A stretch of DNA of 64,000 nucleotides from Streptomyces sp. RKAG290. GTDB taxonomy: Bacteria; Actinomycetota; Actinomycetes; Streptomycetales; Streptomycetaceae. The stretch is from positions 62,001 through 126,000 of the forward strand of contig NZ_JAJOZC010000001.1 of the NCBI RefSeq assembly GCF_023701695.1, read 5' to 3'. The notes beneath the pieces are model-generated. The model was not told the DNA's origin and did not search any database. It saw only the letters and a program-made list of their open reading frames with translations. A program made the translations under genes and the position numbers. Below, in pieces: positions 38,319 through 46,956 of this stretch (positions are counted from its first letter, which is position 1; each line of letters opens with the position of its first letter).

Positions 38319-39590
38319 TCAGGCCTGAGCGGCCCGGTCGCGGTCCCGGTCCGGGGCCGGTGCGGAAGCGGTCCTGGCGCCACCGGGAAGCTGCACGTGG
38401 ACCGGGGGCCAGTTGCCCCAGCCCGGTGCCGGCTCCGCGGCCACGGCACGCCACCACGGCTCGACCACCGGCGGGTCGGCTGGCTCGAACGGCTGGCCCG
38501 GCCGCGGCGCCGCCATCGTCACCCCGACGAACTGGGTCGCGCGCATGGACCACTCGGCAGGTTCGGCCCACGGATGCAGTGCCAGGTTGAACGTCCCCCA
38601 GTGGATCGGCAGCATGACGCCCGCCGACGTGTCGTTGCCCTGCAGGTCGAGATGGGCCTGGACCCCCTCGTCGGGGCTCATGTGGATGTCCGGCCACGCA
38701 CCGGGCTCCGGCCTGCTGTCCGTCTGCTCCTTGGGCCAGTACTGGCTGTAGGCGCCGATCTGGATCATGGTGGCGTCGAACGGCCCGTGCTCGGCGCCAA
38801 TGTCCTTGAAGCCGGGGAAATAGCCGGTGTCGCCGCTGTGGTAGATCCGGTGCTCGGGCCCGGCGACCACCCAGGAGGCCCAGAGGGTGTGCTGCTGGTT
38901 GCGCAGGCCACGGCCGCAGAAGTGCCGGGCCGGGGTGGCGGTCAGGCTGATCCCGGCGACCGTCGTGGTCTCGTTCCAGTCGAGCTCACGGATCCGGTCC
39001 AGGGGCACACCCCAGTGCTCCAGATGCGCCCCGACCCCGAGCGGCACCGCGAAGACCGCGTCCGTACCCGCCAGGGCCCGGATGGTCGGAAGGTCGAGGT
39101 GGTCGTAGTGGTCGTGCGAGATCACCACCACATCGACCGGGCCGAGCACGCCGAGCGGCAGCGGCGCAGGGTGCAGGCGCTTGGGTCCGGCGAACGCGAA
39201 GGGGGAACAGCGCTCGCCCCAGACCGGGTCGAAGAGCACCCGCCGGCCGTCGATCTCGGCGAGCACGCTGGAATGCCCCATCCAGGTGAGCCGCAGCCCG
39301 GAGGCAGGAGGCTCGGCGAGGTCGGCCAGGGTGGTGGCGTGCACGGGCACGTCGCCGGTCGGCGATCTGAGCGCCCGCTCCTCCTTGCGGAAGTACGTCT
39401 TCGCGAACTCCAGCGCGGAGCCGGACGGCCTGGTCCGTGCCCCCACCGGGTTCTGGAAGACCCCGTCGGCGAAGTTCGGGGAACTGCGGATGCGCTCCAT
39501 GCGGGCGCCGCCCGCGTCGGCCCCGAAGGGGGCGGTACGCAGCGCACGCAGCCGGGTGCGGAGCGGAAGCTTGGAGTCAGCGCCGGTCAC
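38319..39590 (-). CDS. MBL-fold metallo-hydrolase (NAPE-PLD/UlaG-like)
   Basis: A 423-residue protein with the metallo-beta-lactamase signature 'SHDHYDHLD'. Further metal ligands are seen in 'TPARHFCGRG', 'YHSGDTGYF' and 'LPIHWGTFNLALHPW'. This arrangement matches bacterial relatives of N-acyl-phosphatidylethanolamine phospholipase D and of UlaG lactonases. The substrate is unknown; phospholipid-type hydrolysis is one possibility. I chose GTG 39590 because AGGAG precedes it; the longer frame has no ribosome site. Confidence 0.87.
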   Translation of the reverse strand: MTGADSKLPLRTRLRALRTAPFGADAGGARMERIRSSPNFADGVFQNPVGARTRPSGSALEFAKTYFRKEERALRSPTGDVPVHATTLADLAEPPASGLRLTWMGHSSVLAEIDGRRVLFDPVWGERCSPFAFAGPKRLHPAPLPLGVLGPVDVVVISHDHYDHLDLPTIRALAGTDAVFAVPLGVGAHLEHWGVPLDRIRELDWNETTTVAGISLTATPARHFCGRGLRNQQHTLWASWVVAGPEHRIYHSGDTGYFPGFKDIGAEHGPFDATMIQIGAYSQYWPKEQTDSRPEPGAWPDIHMSPDEGVQAHLDLQGNDTSAGVMLPIHWGTFNLALHPWAEPAEWSMRATQFVGVTMAAPRPGQPFEPADPPVVEPWWRAVAAEPAPGWGNWPPVHVQLPGGARTASAPAPDRDRDRAAQA

Positions 39591-39689
39591 AAGATCTCCT
39601 GAGGGAGTCGGTGTCGTCTCATTATGGACGGGGGGTACGACAGTGCGAGAGCAGAACACCCAACGGGATGGCGGACCGCGAGGGCGGCC

Positions 39690-40232
<543 letters not shown>

Positions 40233-40267
40233 TCAGGCCACCGGACGGTGATTCGCCGCAGGCCGCG

Positions 40268-40312
40268 TTGACAGCGCAGCACCCGCCTCCCGATACTGAA
40301 TGGTGATTCAGT
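40268..40312 (+). promoter_or_regulatory. Promoter and operator of the amino-acid dehydrogenase gene
   Basis: A perfect -35 TTGACA (40268-40273), an 18-bp spacer and GATACT (40292-40297) form the strongest promoter match in the window. The perfect dyad ACTGAATGGTGATTCAGT (40295-40312, 7-bp arms, 4-bp spacer) overlaps the -10 box and the start site, as expected for repression. The TetR protein encoded after the dehydrogenase is a reasonable ligand-responsive partner. Confidence 0.7.
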
Positions 40313-40413
40313 AATTGACCACCGGCCGGCCCGCGGGGCGCCGGTGCCGCGACACCGCACTCCGCGGCACCGCCCCGGCCACGCCCGGCCGCAGCGACCG
40401 AGGAGAACTCCCG

Positions 40414-41652
40414 ATGACGACGCCTCCGGTGTCAACGCCGGCCCCACTGATCTCGCTGACCTGGACGGACCACGTCACCGGCTGCCAGGGACATCTGGTC
40501 GTGGACCGGCTGGTACGCGGGGTGTCCAGCGGCGGCCTGCGGATGCGGGCGGGCTGCACGCTCGACGAGGTGGCCGGGCTGGCCCGCGGCATGACGATGA
40601 AGGAAGCCCTCCACTTCGACGCGGAGCGCACCGGAACCCGCTACGTACCGCTCGGCGGCGCCAAGGGCGGCATCGACTGCGATCCGCGGGACCCGGCCGC
40701 CTACGGCATCCTGGTGCGCTATCTGCGCGCCGTGCGTCCGTACGTCGAGAACATCTGGACGACCGGTGAGGACCTCGGGCTGAGCCAGGACCTGGTCGAC
40801 CGGGCTGCCGAGGAGGCCGGGCTCGTCTCCTCGGTCCAGGCCGTCTACCCCCTGCTCGACGACGAGAAGAGCGCCCGGCAGCGGCTGGCCGACGCCTTCG
40901 CCGTCGAGGTGGACGGCATCGGCCTCGACGAGCTGGTCGGCGGCTGCGGCGTCGCCGAGTCGGTCCTCGCCGCGCTGGACCGGGCCGGGATCGACTACGA
41001 CGGGGCGCGGGTCGCCGTCCAGGGTCTCGGCACCATGGGTGGTGCGACGGCCAGGTTCCTGTCGCGGGCCGGACTGCGGGTGGTCGCCGTCGCCGACGTC
41101 AAGGGCACGATCGCCAATCCGGCCGGACTCGACATCGAGGCCCTGCTGGCCGCCCGGGACGGCTACGGCACGGTGGACCGTGGCGCGCTTCGCGACGCGG
41201 ACCGGGAGCTGCCGGCCGGGGCCTGGCTGGCCCAGGACGTGGAGGTGCTCGTACCGGCGGCCGTCTCCTACGCCGTCGATGCCACGAACCAGGCTCACAT
41301 CACCGCCCGTTGGGTGATCGAGGCGGCCAACATGCCGGTGCTCCCGGAGGCCGAGGCCCTGCTCGCCGAGCGCGGGATCACCGTGCTGCCCGACGTGGTC
41401 GTCAACTCCGGCACCAACGCCTGGTGGTGGTGGACCCTGTTCGGCGACATCGGAGCCGACGCGGACGAGGCCTTCGCGCACACCCGGCGCTCGATGCGCG
41501 CCCTCATCGAGCTCGTGCTGGCCCGGGCCGCGGTGGACGGCTGCACCCCGCGGGCCGCGGCCCATGCCGTCGTCGCCGACCGGCTGCCGGTGATGGCGGA
41601 GCGCTTCGGCTGGTACCGGGACTCCCTGACCGCTGCCCATAACTGCGCCTGA
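40414..41652 (+). CDS. Glu/Leu/Phe/Val dehydrogenase family protein
   Basis: A 412-residue amino-acid dehydrogenase. The catalytic Lys is in 'PLGGAKGGIDCDP', and the substrate region includes 'GLARGMTMKEALHF'. The NAD-binding domain starts 'VAVQGLGTMGGATARFL', and the end of the active-site cleft is 'VVVNSGTNAWWWW'. It would catalyse reversible oxidative deamination of an amino acid; which one cannot be told. The Trp run after 'SGTNA' is a conspicuous deviation from the usual 'GGV' pattern. ATG 40414 follows GAGGAGAAC. It is controlled by a strong promoter overlapped by a dyad. Confidence 0.88.
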   Translation: MTTPPVSTPAPLISLTWTDHVTGCQGHLVVDRLVRGVSSGGLRMRAGCTLDEVAGLARGMTMKEALHFDAERTGTRYVPLGGAKGGIDCDPRDPAAYGILVRYLRAVRPYVENIWTTGEDLGLSQDLVDRAAEEAGLVSSVQAVYPLLDDEKSARQRLADAFAVEVDGIGLDELVGGCGVAESVLAALDRAGIDYDGARVAVQGLGTMGGATARFLSRAGLRVVAVADVKGTIANPAGLDIEALLAARDGYGTVDRGALRDADRELPAGAWLAQDVEVLVPAAVSYAVDATNQAHITARWVIEAANMPVLPEAEALLAERGITVLPDVVVNSGTNAWWWWTLFGDIGADADEAFAHTRRSMRALIELVLARAAVDGCTPRAAAHAVVADRLPVMAERFGWYRDSLTAAHNCA

Positions 41653-41755
41653 GCCGGCATCAGGTACCGGCCTCACCGGGTACCTCCGGCTGAGCAGGGC
41701 ACGGCAGGGTCCGGTTCCGCTCCCGCCCCCGGCCTGCTCCGCCACGGGCATTGGT

Positions 41756-41767
41756 TAGGGTGACGGC
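41756..41767 (+). promoter_or_regulatory. Leaderless promoter of the TetR gene
   Basis: TAGGGT (41756-41761) is a Streptomyces-type -10 box followed by six bases and the GTG start codon at 41768. There is no ribosome site, so transcription probably begins at the start codon. A -35 box is not obvious. Confidence 0.55.
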
Positions 41768-42379
41768 GTGGCAAGAGTGCGGTTGGGTGTGGCGGAGCGA
41801 CGCGAGGAGCTGCTGCGCGCTGCCGTCGAGCAGATCGAGGTACGGGGTGTCGCGGCGGTGCGGATCGCCGATGTGGCGTCCGTGCTCGGCGTGAGCAACG
41901 CCCTGGTGCTGTACCACTTCTCCACCAAGGAGAAGCTGGTCGCGGCCGCCTTCGCGCACGCGGCCGAGGCAGACCTCGCCCACCTGCGCAAACTGCTGAG
42001 CCGCCGGACCACCGCCGTACGCAGGCTGCGCGCCGCGGTCCGCTGGTACGCCCCCACGGGCCAGGCCAAGGGCTGGCGGCTGTGGATCGAGGGCTGGACA
42101 GCCTCCCTCCGCGACCCCACGCTGCGCAATGTGGCGGGCGATCTCGACCAGCAGTGGAAGGCGGAGCTGGCCGAGGTCATCGAGGAGGGCGCGGCCGCGG
42201 GCGAGTTCCACTGCGACGACCCGATGTCCGTGGCCTGGCGGCTCACCGCGCTGCTGGACGGTCTCGCCGTGCAGATGACGTCGTACGCGGGTCCGTTGTC
42301 CCGGGCCACGATGCTGGAGTGGACCGAAGAGGCCCTCGCCCGTGAACTGGGCATCGACCACGAGACGCTTACGGCCTGA
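41768..42379 (+). CDS. TetR-family transcriptional regulator
   Basis: A 203-residue protein with N-terminal helix-turn-helix 'IADVASVLGVSNALVLYHF' and a helical ligand domain with 'WRLWIEGWTASLRDPTLRN'. The C-terminal domain resembles the group with 'TALLDGLAVQM' seen in regulators such as BetI. It lies 115 bp after the amino-acid dehydrogenase and may bind the dyad upstream of that gene (40295-40312). The start is GTG 41768, directly after a -10 box. Confidence 0.9.
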   Translation: MARVRLGVAERREELLRAAVEQIEVRGVAAVRIADVASVLGVSNALVLYHFSTKEKLVAAAFAHAAEADLAHLRKLLSRRTTAVRRLRAAVRWYAPTGQAKGWRLWIEGWTASLRDPTLRNVAGDLDQQWKAELAEVIEEGAAAGEFHCDDPMSVAWRLTALLDGLAVQMTSYAGPLSRATMLEWTEEALARELGIDHETLTA

Positions 42380-42426
42380 CCGTCCGCACGCACCGGTCTG
42401 CCCCTCCCCTCTCTCCTGCGTGCCTG

Positions 42427-43428
42427 TCAGGTCTGGCGCAGAGGTGCGTAGGACTCACCTCCGAGCCCGAAGGTCCATGCGACGCCCTCCTTCGCGGTCC
42501 GGGTGCCGGGTGGTACCCGCAGCCAGTAGGTGCGATGCGTCCCGTCCGGCTCCGGGGTGGAGTTGACCACTTCGACCATGACCACGTCCTCGTCGCCGTC
42601 GAGCGCGATCCGCCAGAGGATGCCCGTCTCGTCCCGGTGGACCGGTTCGGCGCCCGACTCGGTGAGGTAGCGGTCGTACCCGTAGAACTCCAGCATCACG
42701 CGCCGCAGTTCCGCGTTCTCCTCGGCCCGGATCCGTTCCGGGGTCAGTGAGGTCAGTTCCGACAGGAAGGCGGCGGGCACGGGCATGCCGCGCCAGGCGT
42801 ACAGCCCGAACCCGTCACGGTAGGAGAGCGCCGGCCCGTCGCCGCGGTCGAGGCGGCCCGCCTCGTCACGGTGCAGTGCCTCGGGGCGTTCGCTGATCAC
42901 TACGGTGCGCTCGTACGGCCACCACCAGCCCGCGCTCCTCGCCACCGCCGCCAGTCCGTCCAGCCGGTCGCCCCGGCCGTCGAAGGCGGCGAGCCACGCG
43001 GCGTCGTGCTGGCCGAGGACCGCGTCGAGCAGCACCAGCCGGACATCCGTCTCGTCCTCGGGCCGCTCGGCGAGTTCGGCGACGACACCGGCCCGTATCC
43101 GGTCGGCGAGCGCCGCCGTCGCCTCCCACAGCTGGGCGCCGGTGGCGGACCACAGCGCGGACCAGCCGGCCGGGCCCAACTCGTCGTACACCCGGCGCCG
43201 TTCCTTCGCCCAGGGCCGGGTGCGAACCTCCTCGCGGACCGAACGGCCCGCATCGGTCAGCTTCTCCACGAGCTCGACGGCGGCCCTGGGCGAGTCGGCC
43301 CAGACGAACTCCTCCGGTTCCGCCAGTCCCGCGCTGCGGTAGGCGAGCCGCACACCGTCCTCGGCCGCCGCCCGGTCCGCCGCGCCGGTCGCCGCCGCCA
43401 CGGCCCGCCATGAGTCCACGTACTGCAT
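42427..43428 (-). CDS. DUF6745 protein
   Basis: A 333-residue soluble protein of unknown function. The C-terminal half carries the recognisable DUF6745 features: 'EALHRDEAGRLDRGDGPALS', 'AWRGMPVPAAFL', 'VHRDETGILWRI', and the ending 'RTYWLRVPPGTRTAKEGVAW'. Such C-terminal segments recur in phage- and LRR-protein neighbourhoods. It is preceded by a 108-residue partner gene and transcribed away from the STM4015-4011 operon. No catalytic motif is evident. Confidence 0.75.
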   Translation of the reverse strand: MQYVDSWRAVAAATGAADRAAAEDGVRLAYRSAGLAEPEEFVWADSPRAAVELVEKLTDAGRSVREEVRTRPWAKERRRVYDELGPAGWSALWSATGAQLWEATAALADRIRAGVVAELAERPEDETDVRLVLLDAVLGQHDAAWLAAFDGRGDRLDGLAAVARSAGWWWPYERTVVISERPEALHRDEAGRLDRGDGPALSYRDGFGLYAWRGMPVPAAFLSELTSLTPERIRAEENAELRRVMLEFYGYDRYLTESGAEPVHRDETGILWRIALDGDEDVVMVEVVNSTPEPDGTHRTYWLRVPPGTRTAKEGVAWTFGLGGESYAPLRQT

Positions 43429-43492
43429 CGGTTTCCCCGTCCCCTGTTCCCTGTGTTCTCAGATCGCTCTTCACCGCAGCCCGGCGGGCCGC

Positions 43493-43819
43493 TCAGTCCG
43501 CGACGACGCGGATCGCTCCCGGCGCGTACTCCCGCTGGCGCACCACACGGAACCAGCCCTTCGGCAGCGGGATCACCGCATGCTCCTCGTGCACCACCCG
43601 GCCGCCGTCGGGGAGATGGAGCAGCATCGGGCCGAACACCCCGCCCTCCTTGATCAGCCGTCCCGGACCCGGCACCGCGTGCGCGTGCCCGGTGACCTCA
43701 CCGAGCGCGAGCACCAGCCGGCCCCGCCCGTCGCGCAGTTCGCCCGGCGCGTCCACGAGGTTCGACGGCACCGCCGACTCCTCCAGCGCCATGATCAGTA
43801 CATCGCCCTGCCGGTACAC
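43493..43819 (-). CDS. Conserved small protein of unknown function
   Basis: A 108-residue beta-rich protein starting 'MYRQGDVLIMALEE' with a central 'LALGEVTGHAHAVPGPGRL' motif. I have seen similar short proteins beginning 'RQGDV' with a 'GEATGHAHR'-like core in association with phage and DUF6745 genes, but cannot give a function. It is 64 bp upstream of, and in line with, the DUF6745 gene. Its start lies 175 bp from the divergent STM4015 gene. Confidence 0.7.
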   Translation of the reverse strand: MYRQGDVLIMALEESAVPSNLVDAPGELRDGRGRLVLALGEVTGHAHAVPGPGRLIKEGGVFGPMLLHLPDGGRVVHEEHAVIPLPKGWFRVVRQREYAPGAIRVVAD

Positions 43820-43929
43820 AGACGTCCCCCGTCCCGGCCGGCACCCGCTGTGCCGGCCATGGGTAAAACGCTACGACGGGGGTCTGACAGCCGGCCGCGC
43901 GGCGCCGCAGCCCGGGCCCGGCCGCGCCG

Positions 43930-43952
43930 TTGTCAGTGGGCCTTGATAGACC
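43930..43952 (+). promoter_or_regulatory. RecA-NDp-like (PafBC-type) DNA-damage promoter
   Basis: TTGTCAGTG (43930-43938), eight bases, then TAGACC (43947-43952) matches the mycobacterial RecA-independent damage promoter consensus tTGTCRgtg-N8-TAnnnT, except for the last base. It ends about 42 bp before the STM4015 start. PafBC activates this class after DNA damage. The match is seen directly; the regulation is inferred. Confidence 0.6.
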
Positions 43953-43994
43953 TTGCGGACATCAAACCGTCGCCGTCATCAGGAGCTCAGGGCC

Positions 43995-44948
43995 ATGTCC
44001 GATGTGGACCACCTGCACGAGTTGCTCGGCCTTCCGGCCGTGGATTTCCGGCACGACCCGGGTGACGGGCCCCGGCCGGCAGCCGGTGCGGCCGCCTGGC
44101 GCATCTCGGTCGACCCGTACGAGGACGAGGACCACACCTGGGAGCAGGAGTTCGCCTCGTTCCTGGAGGCCGTCGATCCGGCCGGGGTCCGGGCGCTGAT
44201 CATCGGCCAGTGGGGCGAGTCGTACGAGGAGAAGTCGTCGTACCCGATCGGTCTCGTGACGGCCGCCGCCGACCGGCTCACCTCGTTGGAAGCGGTGTTC
44301 GTCGGCGATCTGACGATGGAGGAGGCGGAGATCTCCTGGATCGAGCAGAGCGATGTCACCGCTCTGCTCACCACCTTCCCGGCGCTGGTCGAGCTCGGGG
44401 TGCGCGGCGGAAGCCATCTGGCCTTCCCGCCCACCAGGCACGAGCGCCTGCGTTCGCTCACCATCCAGACGGGCGGGCTGCCGGTCGCGGTGGTCCGCGG
44501 GGTGCTGGACAGCGAGCTGCCCGCGCTGGAGCGGCTGGACCTGTGGCTGGGTGTCTCGGCCTACGAAGGCGACGCCGACGTGGCCGATCTCGCGCCGCTC
44601 CTGTCCGGCACGCGCTTCCCGGCCCTGCACCATCTGGGTCTGCGCAACAGTGAGCTGCAGAACGAGATCGCGGCGGCCATCGCCTCGGCCCCGCTCGTGG
44701 CCCGGCTGCGCACCCTCGACCTGTCGTGCGGCACGCTCGGCGACGAGGGCGCGGCGGCGCTGCTGGAAGGTCAGCCCCTGACCCATCTCGAAGTGCTCGA
44801 TCTGCACCACCACTTCCTCACCGAGCCGGTGGAGCGCAGGATCGCCGAGTCCCTGGAGCCGCACGGGGTGCGGGTCGACCTGTCGGACCGCTGCGAGCCG
44901 TGGGGCGGCCGCGGGGCCGAAGGGCGCTACACCTCGGTCTCGGAGTGA
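43995..44948 (+). CDS. STM4015-family LRR-like protein
   Basis: A 317-residue protein. The N terminus ('LHELLGLPAVDF') is followed by about eight irregular leucine-rich-repeat-like units ('LPALERLDLWLG', 'FPALHHLGLRNSELQ', 'RLRTLDLSCGTLGDEGAAAL'), ending in a ribonuclease-inhibitor style. The family is named after Salmonella STM4015 and has no established function that I can state. LRRs suggest protein binding. ATG 43995 follows AGGAGCTCAG. It is the first gene of a five-gene operon with overlapping or closely spaced starts. Confidence 0.85.
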   Translation: MSDVDHLHELLGLPAVDFRHDPGDGPRPAAGAAAWRISVDPYEDEDHTWEQEFASFLEAVDPAGVRALIIGQWGESYEEKSSYPIGLVTAAADRLTSLEAVFVGDLTMEEAEISWIEQSDVTALLTTFPALVELGVRGGSHLAFPPTRHERLRSLTIQTGGLPVAVVRGVLDSELPALERLDLWLGVSAYEGDADVADLAPLLSGTRFPALHHLGLRNSELQNEIAAAIASAPLVARLRTLDLSCGTLGDEGAAALLEGQPLTHLEVLDLHHHFLTEPVERRIAESLEPHGVRVDLSDRCEPWGGRGAEGRYTSVSE

Positions 44949-44955
44949 GGGGGCG

Positions 44956-46089
44956 GTGAACAGCGCGCCGCCGCGGTTCGCGGTCGTCGGCAATCCCGGC
45001 AGCCGCCGGGTCGCTCTCTTCCGGGACGCCGTGCGCACCGCCGGGCTGCCGCAGGTGCGCACCGTGTCCTGGCTGGAGGTGCTGAGGGGCGAGGCGGCCT
45101 TCCTGCCCGGGGAGACCGTGCGCATCGACTCCCCCGGCGAGGACCCCTGGGTCGAGCGGCTGCTGCGTGGCGTCGACGACCCGACCAGGGTGGAGGGTTC
45201 GGCCCGCTGGTACACACGGTTCGTCGCCGCGGTCGGGGACGTGGCCCGGGCGGCGACCGCCGTCGGTGCGGTGCTGCTCGACGACCCCGGCGACCTCGCG
45301 GTGCTGTTCGACAAGCGGCTGTGCCACGGGATGCTGGCCGCGGCGGGGGTACCCGTGCCGCCCTCGCCGACATCCGGCCCCGTCGCGCCCCCCGTGCGCG
45401 GCTGGGCGGATGTGCGTGAGCTGATGGCGGACCACCGCATGCCGAGGGTCTTCGTGAAGCTCGCGCACGGGTCGTCGGCCTCCGGGGTGCTGGCTGTCGA
45501 GACGGCCGGGCCGGGCCGGCTGCGGGCGACCACCTCGGTCGAGCGGGAGCGGGACGGACGGCTCCACAACTCGCTGCGGGTGCGCAGCCTCACGACGGAG
45601 CGGGAGGTGGCGGCGGTCGTCGACGCGCTCGCGCCGGACGGGCTGCACATCGAGCGCTGGCTGCCGAAGGCCTCGCAGCGTGGCCGGGCCGCGGATCTGC
45701 GGGTCGTGGTGGTGGACGGCCGCGCGACCCATGCCGTCGTCCGCACCAGCCGCTCCCCCATGACCAATCTGCACCTCGGCGGTGCGCGCGGCGATCTGGA
45801 CGAGGTGCGCAGCGCCGTCGAGGCGGCGGGCGGCAGCTGGGGCGAGGCCCTCGCGGTGTGCGAGCGGGCGGCCGCGGCCTTCCCGGACACCCTGAGCGTG
45901 GGCGTCGATCTGCTGCCCTCGACCGGCTGGCGGCGCTTCGCCGTCGGTGAGGTCAACGCCTTCGGTGATCTGCTGCCGCGGCTGACCGGTCTGCCGGGCA
46001 GCGGCGCCGAGGGCCTGGACACCTATGCGGCGCAGGTAGCCGCCGTACGGAACCGAGCAAGGAATCACCGTGTCATCGCTTCATCCTGA
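44956..46089 (+). CDS. STM4014-family protein, ATP-grasp-like
   Basis: A 377-residue protein. Several features suggest an ATP-grasp fold: 'LFDKRLCHGMLAAAGVPVP' in the pre-ATP region, 'PRVFVKLAHGSSASGVLAV' as the ATP-binding loop, and 'FAVGEVNAFGDLLPRL' as the Mg-binding Glu/Asn strand. ATP-grasp enzymes join carboxylates to amines or thiols. The substrate is unknown. GTG 44956 lies 7 bp after the STM4015 stop behind GAGGGGGC; its end overlaps the next gene by 20 bp. Confidence 0.83.
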   Translation: MNSAPPRFAVVGNPGSRRVALFRDAVRTAGLPQVRTVSWLEVLRGEAAFLPGETVRIDSPGEDPWVERLLRGVDDPTRVEGSARWYTRFVAAVGDVARAATAVGAVLLDDPGDLAVLFDKRLCHGMLAAAGVPVPPSPTSGPVAPPVRGWADVRELMADHRMPRVFVKLAHGSSASGVLAVETAGPGRLRATTSVERERDGRLHNSLRVRSLTTEREVAAVVDALAPDGLHIERWLPKASQRGRAADLRVVVVDGRATHAVVRTSRSPMTNLHLGGARGDLDEVRSAVEAAGGSWGEALAVCERAAAAFPDTLSVGVDLLPSTGWRRFAVGEVNAFGDLLPRLTGLPGSGAEGLDTYAAQVAAVRNRARNHRVIASS

Positions 46090-46956
46090 GTCCCCTTCCG
46101 GCGAGTTCCCTCCGGGCGTCGCCGATGCCGTGAACCCCGACATGAGCGAGGTCGTGGGCAGCCACGACCTGCTGCTCGTCACCCTGGACACCCTGCGGTA
46201 CGACGTGGCGGCGGAGCTCGCCGCCGCCGGGTGCATCCCGAATCTGGCCCGGCATCTGCCGGGCGGTGTCTGGGAGAAGCGGCACGCCCCGGGGAGCTTC
46301 ACCTACGCGTCGCACCAGGCGATCTTCGCGGGGTTCCTGCCCACCCCGGCCGCGCCGGGGCCGCATCCCCGGCTCTTCGCCGCCCGGTTCGCCGGCAGCG
46401 AGACCACTGCCGCGCGCACCTTCGTCTTCGACACCCCCGATCTCCTGTCGGGCCTCGCCGCGGCCGGGTACCGCACGGTCTGCATCGGCGGCGTCGGGTT
46501 CTTCAACCGGCAGGCCCCGCTCGGCTCGGTGCTGCCGGGATGTTCCAGGAGGCGCACTGGGAGCCGGAGTTCGGCGTCGCGTCGCGGACCTCCTTCGAGT
46601 CGCAGGTGAGCCGCGCGGAACGCGTGGTCGCGGACCTCCCGCCCGACCAGCGGCTGTTCCTCTTCGTCAACGTCTCCGCGCTGCACCAGCCGAACTGGTT
46701 CCACCGCTCGGGCGCGACCCGCGACGCAGGTGACAGCCGCGACACCCACGCCGCCGCGCTGGAGTACGTCGACGCCCACATCAGCCGCCTCTTCGCCGCC
46801 GCGAGCAGCCGCCGCCGCGCCTTCGCCATCGTCTGCTCCGACCACGGCACGGCGTACGGCGACGACGGATACACCGGTCACCGGCTGGGCCACGAGTCCG
46901 TCTGGACCGTTCCGTACGCCCACTTCTTCCTGGACCGAGGGGCCACCGCACGATGA
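46070..46956 (+). CDS. STM4013/SEN3800-family alkaline-phosphatase-fold hydrolase (frameshifted)
   Basis: The restored protein is about 295 residues. The fold is that of sulfatases and phosphopentomutase-like enzymes: 'LLLVTLDTLRYDVAAEL' near the N terminus (metal-binding Asp and possible Thr nucleophile), 'LHQPNWF' in the middle and 'SDHGTAYGDDGYTGHRLGHE' with His/Asp ligands at the end. No Cys-x-Pro-x-Arg sulfatase motif is present, so formylglycine chemistry is unlikely. The frame breaks at the G-run 46537-46539; one G more gives 'VLPGMFQEAHWEPEFG'. I used GTG 46070; ATG 46142 is an alternative start. Confidence 0.83.

Noticed and set aside
46070..46956. STM4013 protein as formylglycine-dependent sulfatase
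   Set aside because: The N-terminal region lacks Cys/Ser-x-Pro-x-Arg, so only the alkaline-phosphatase fold can be claimed.
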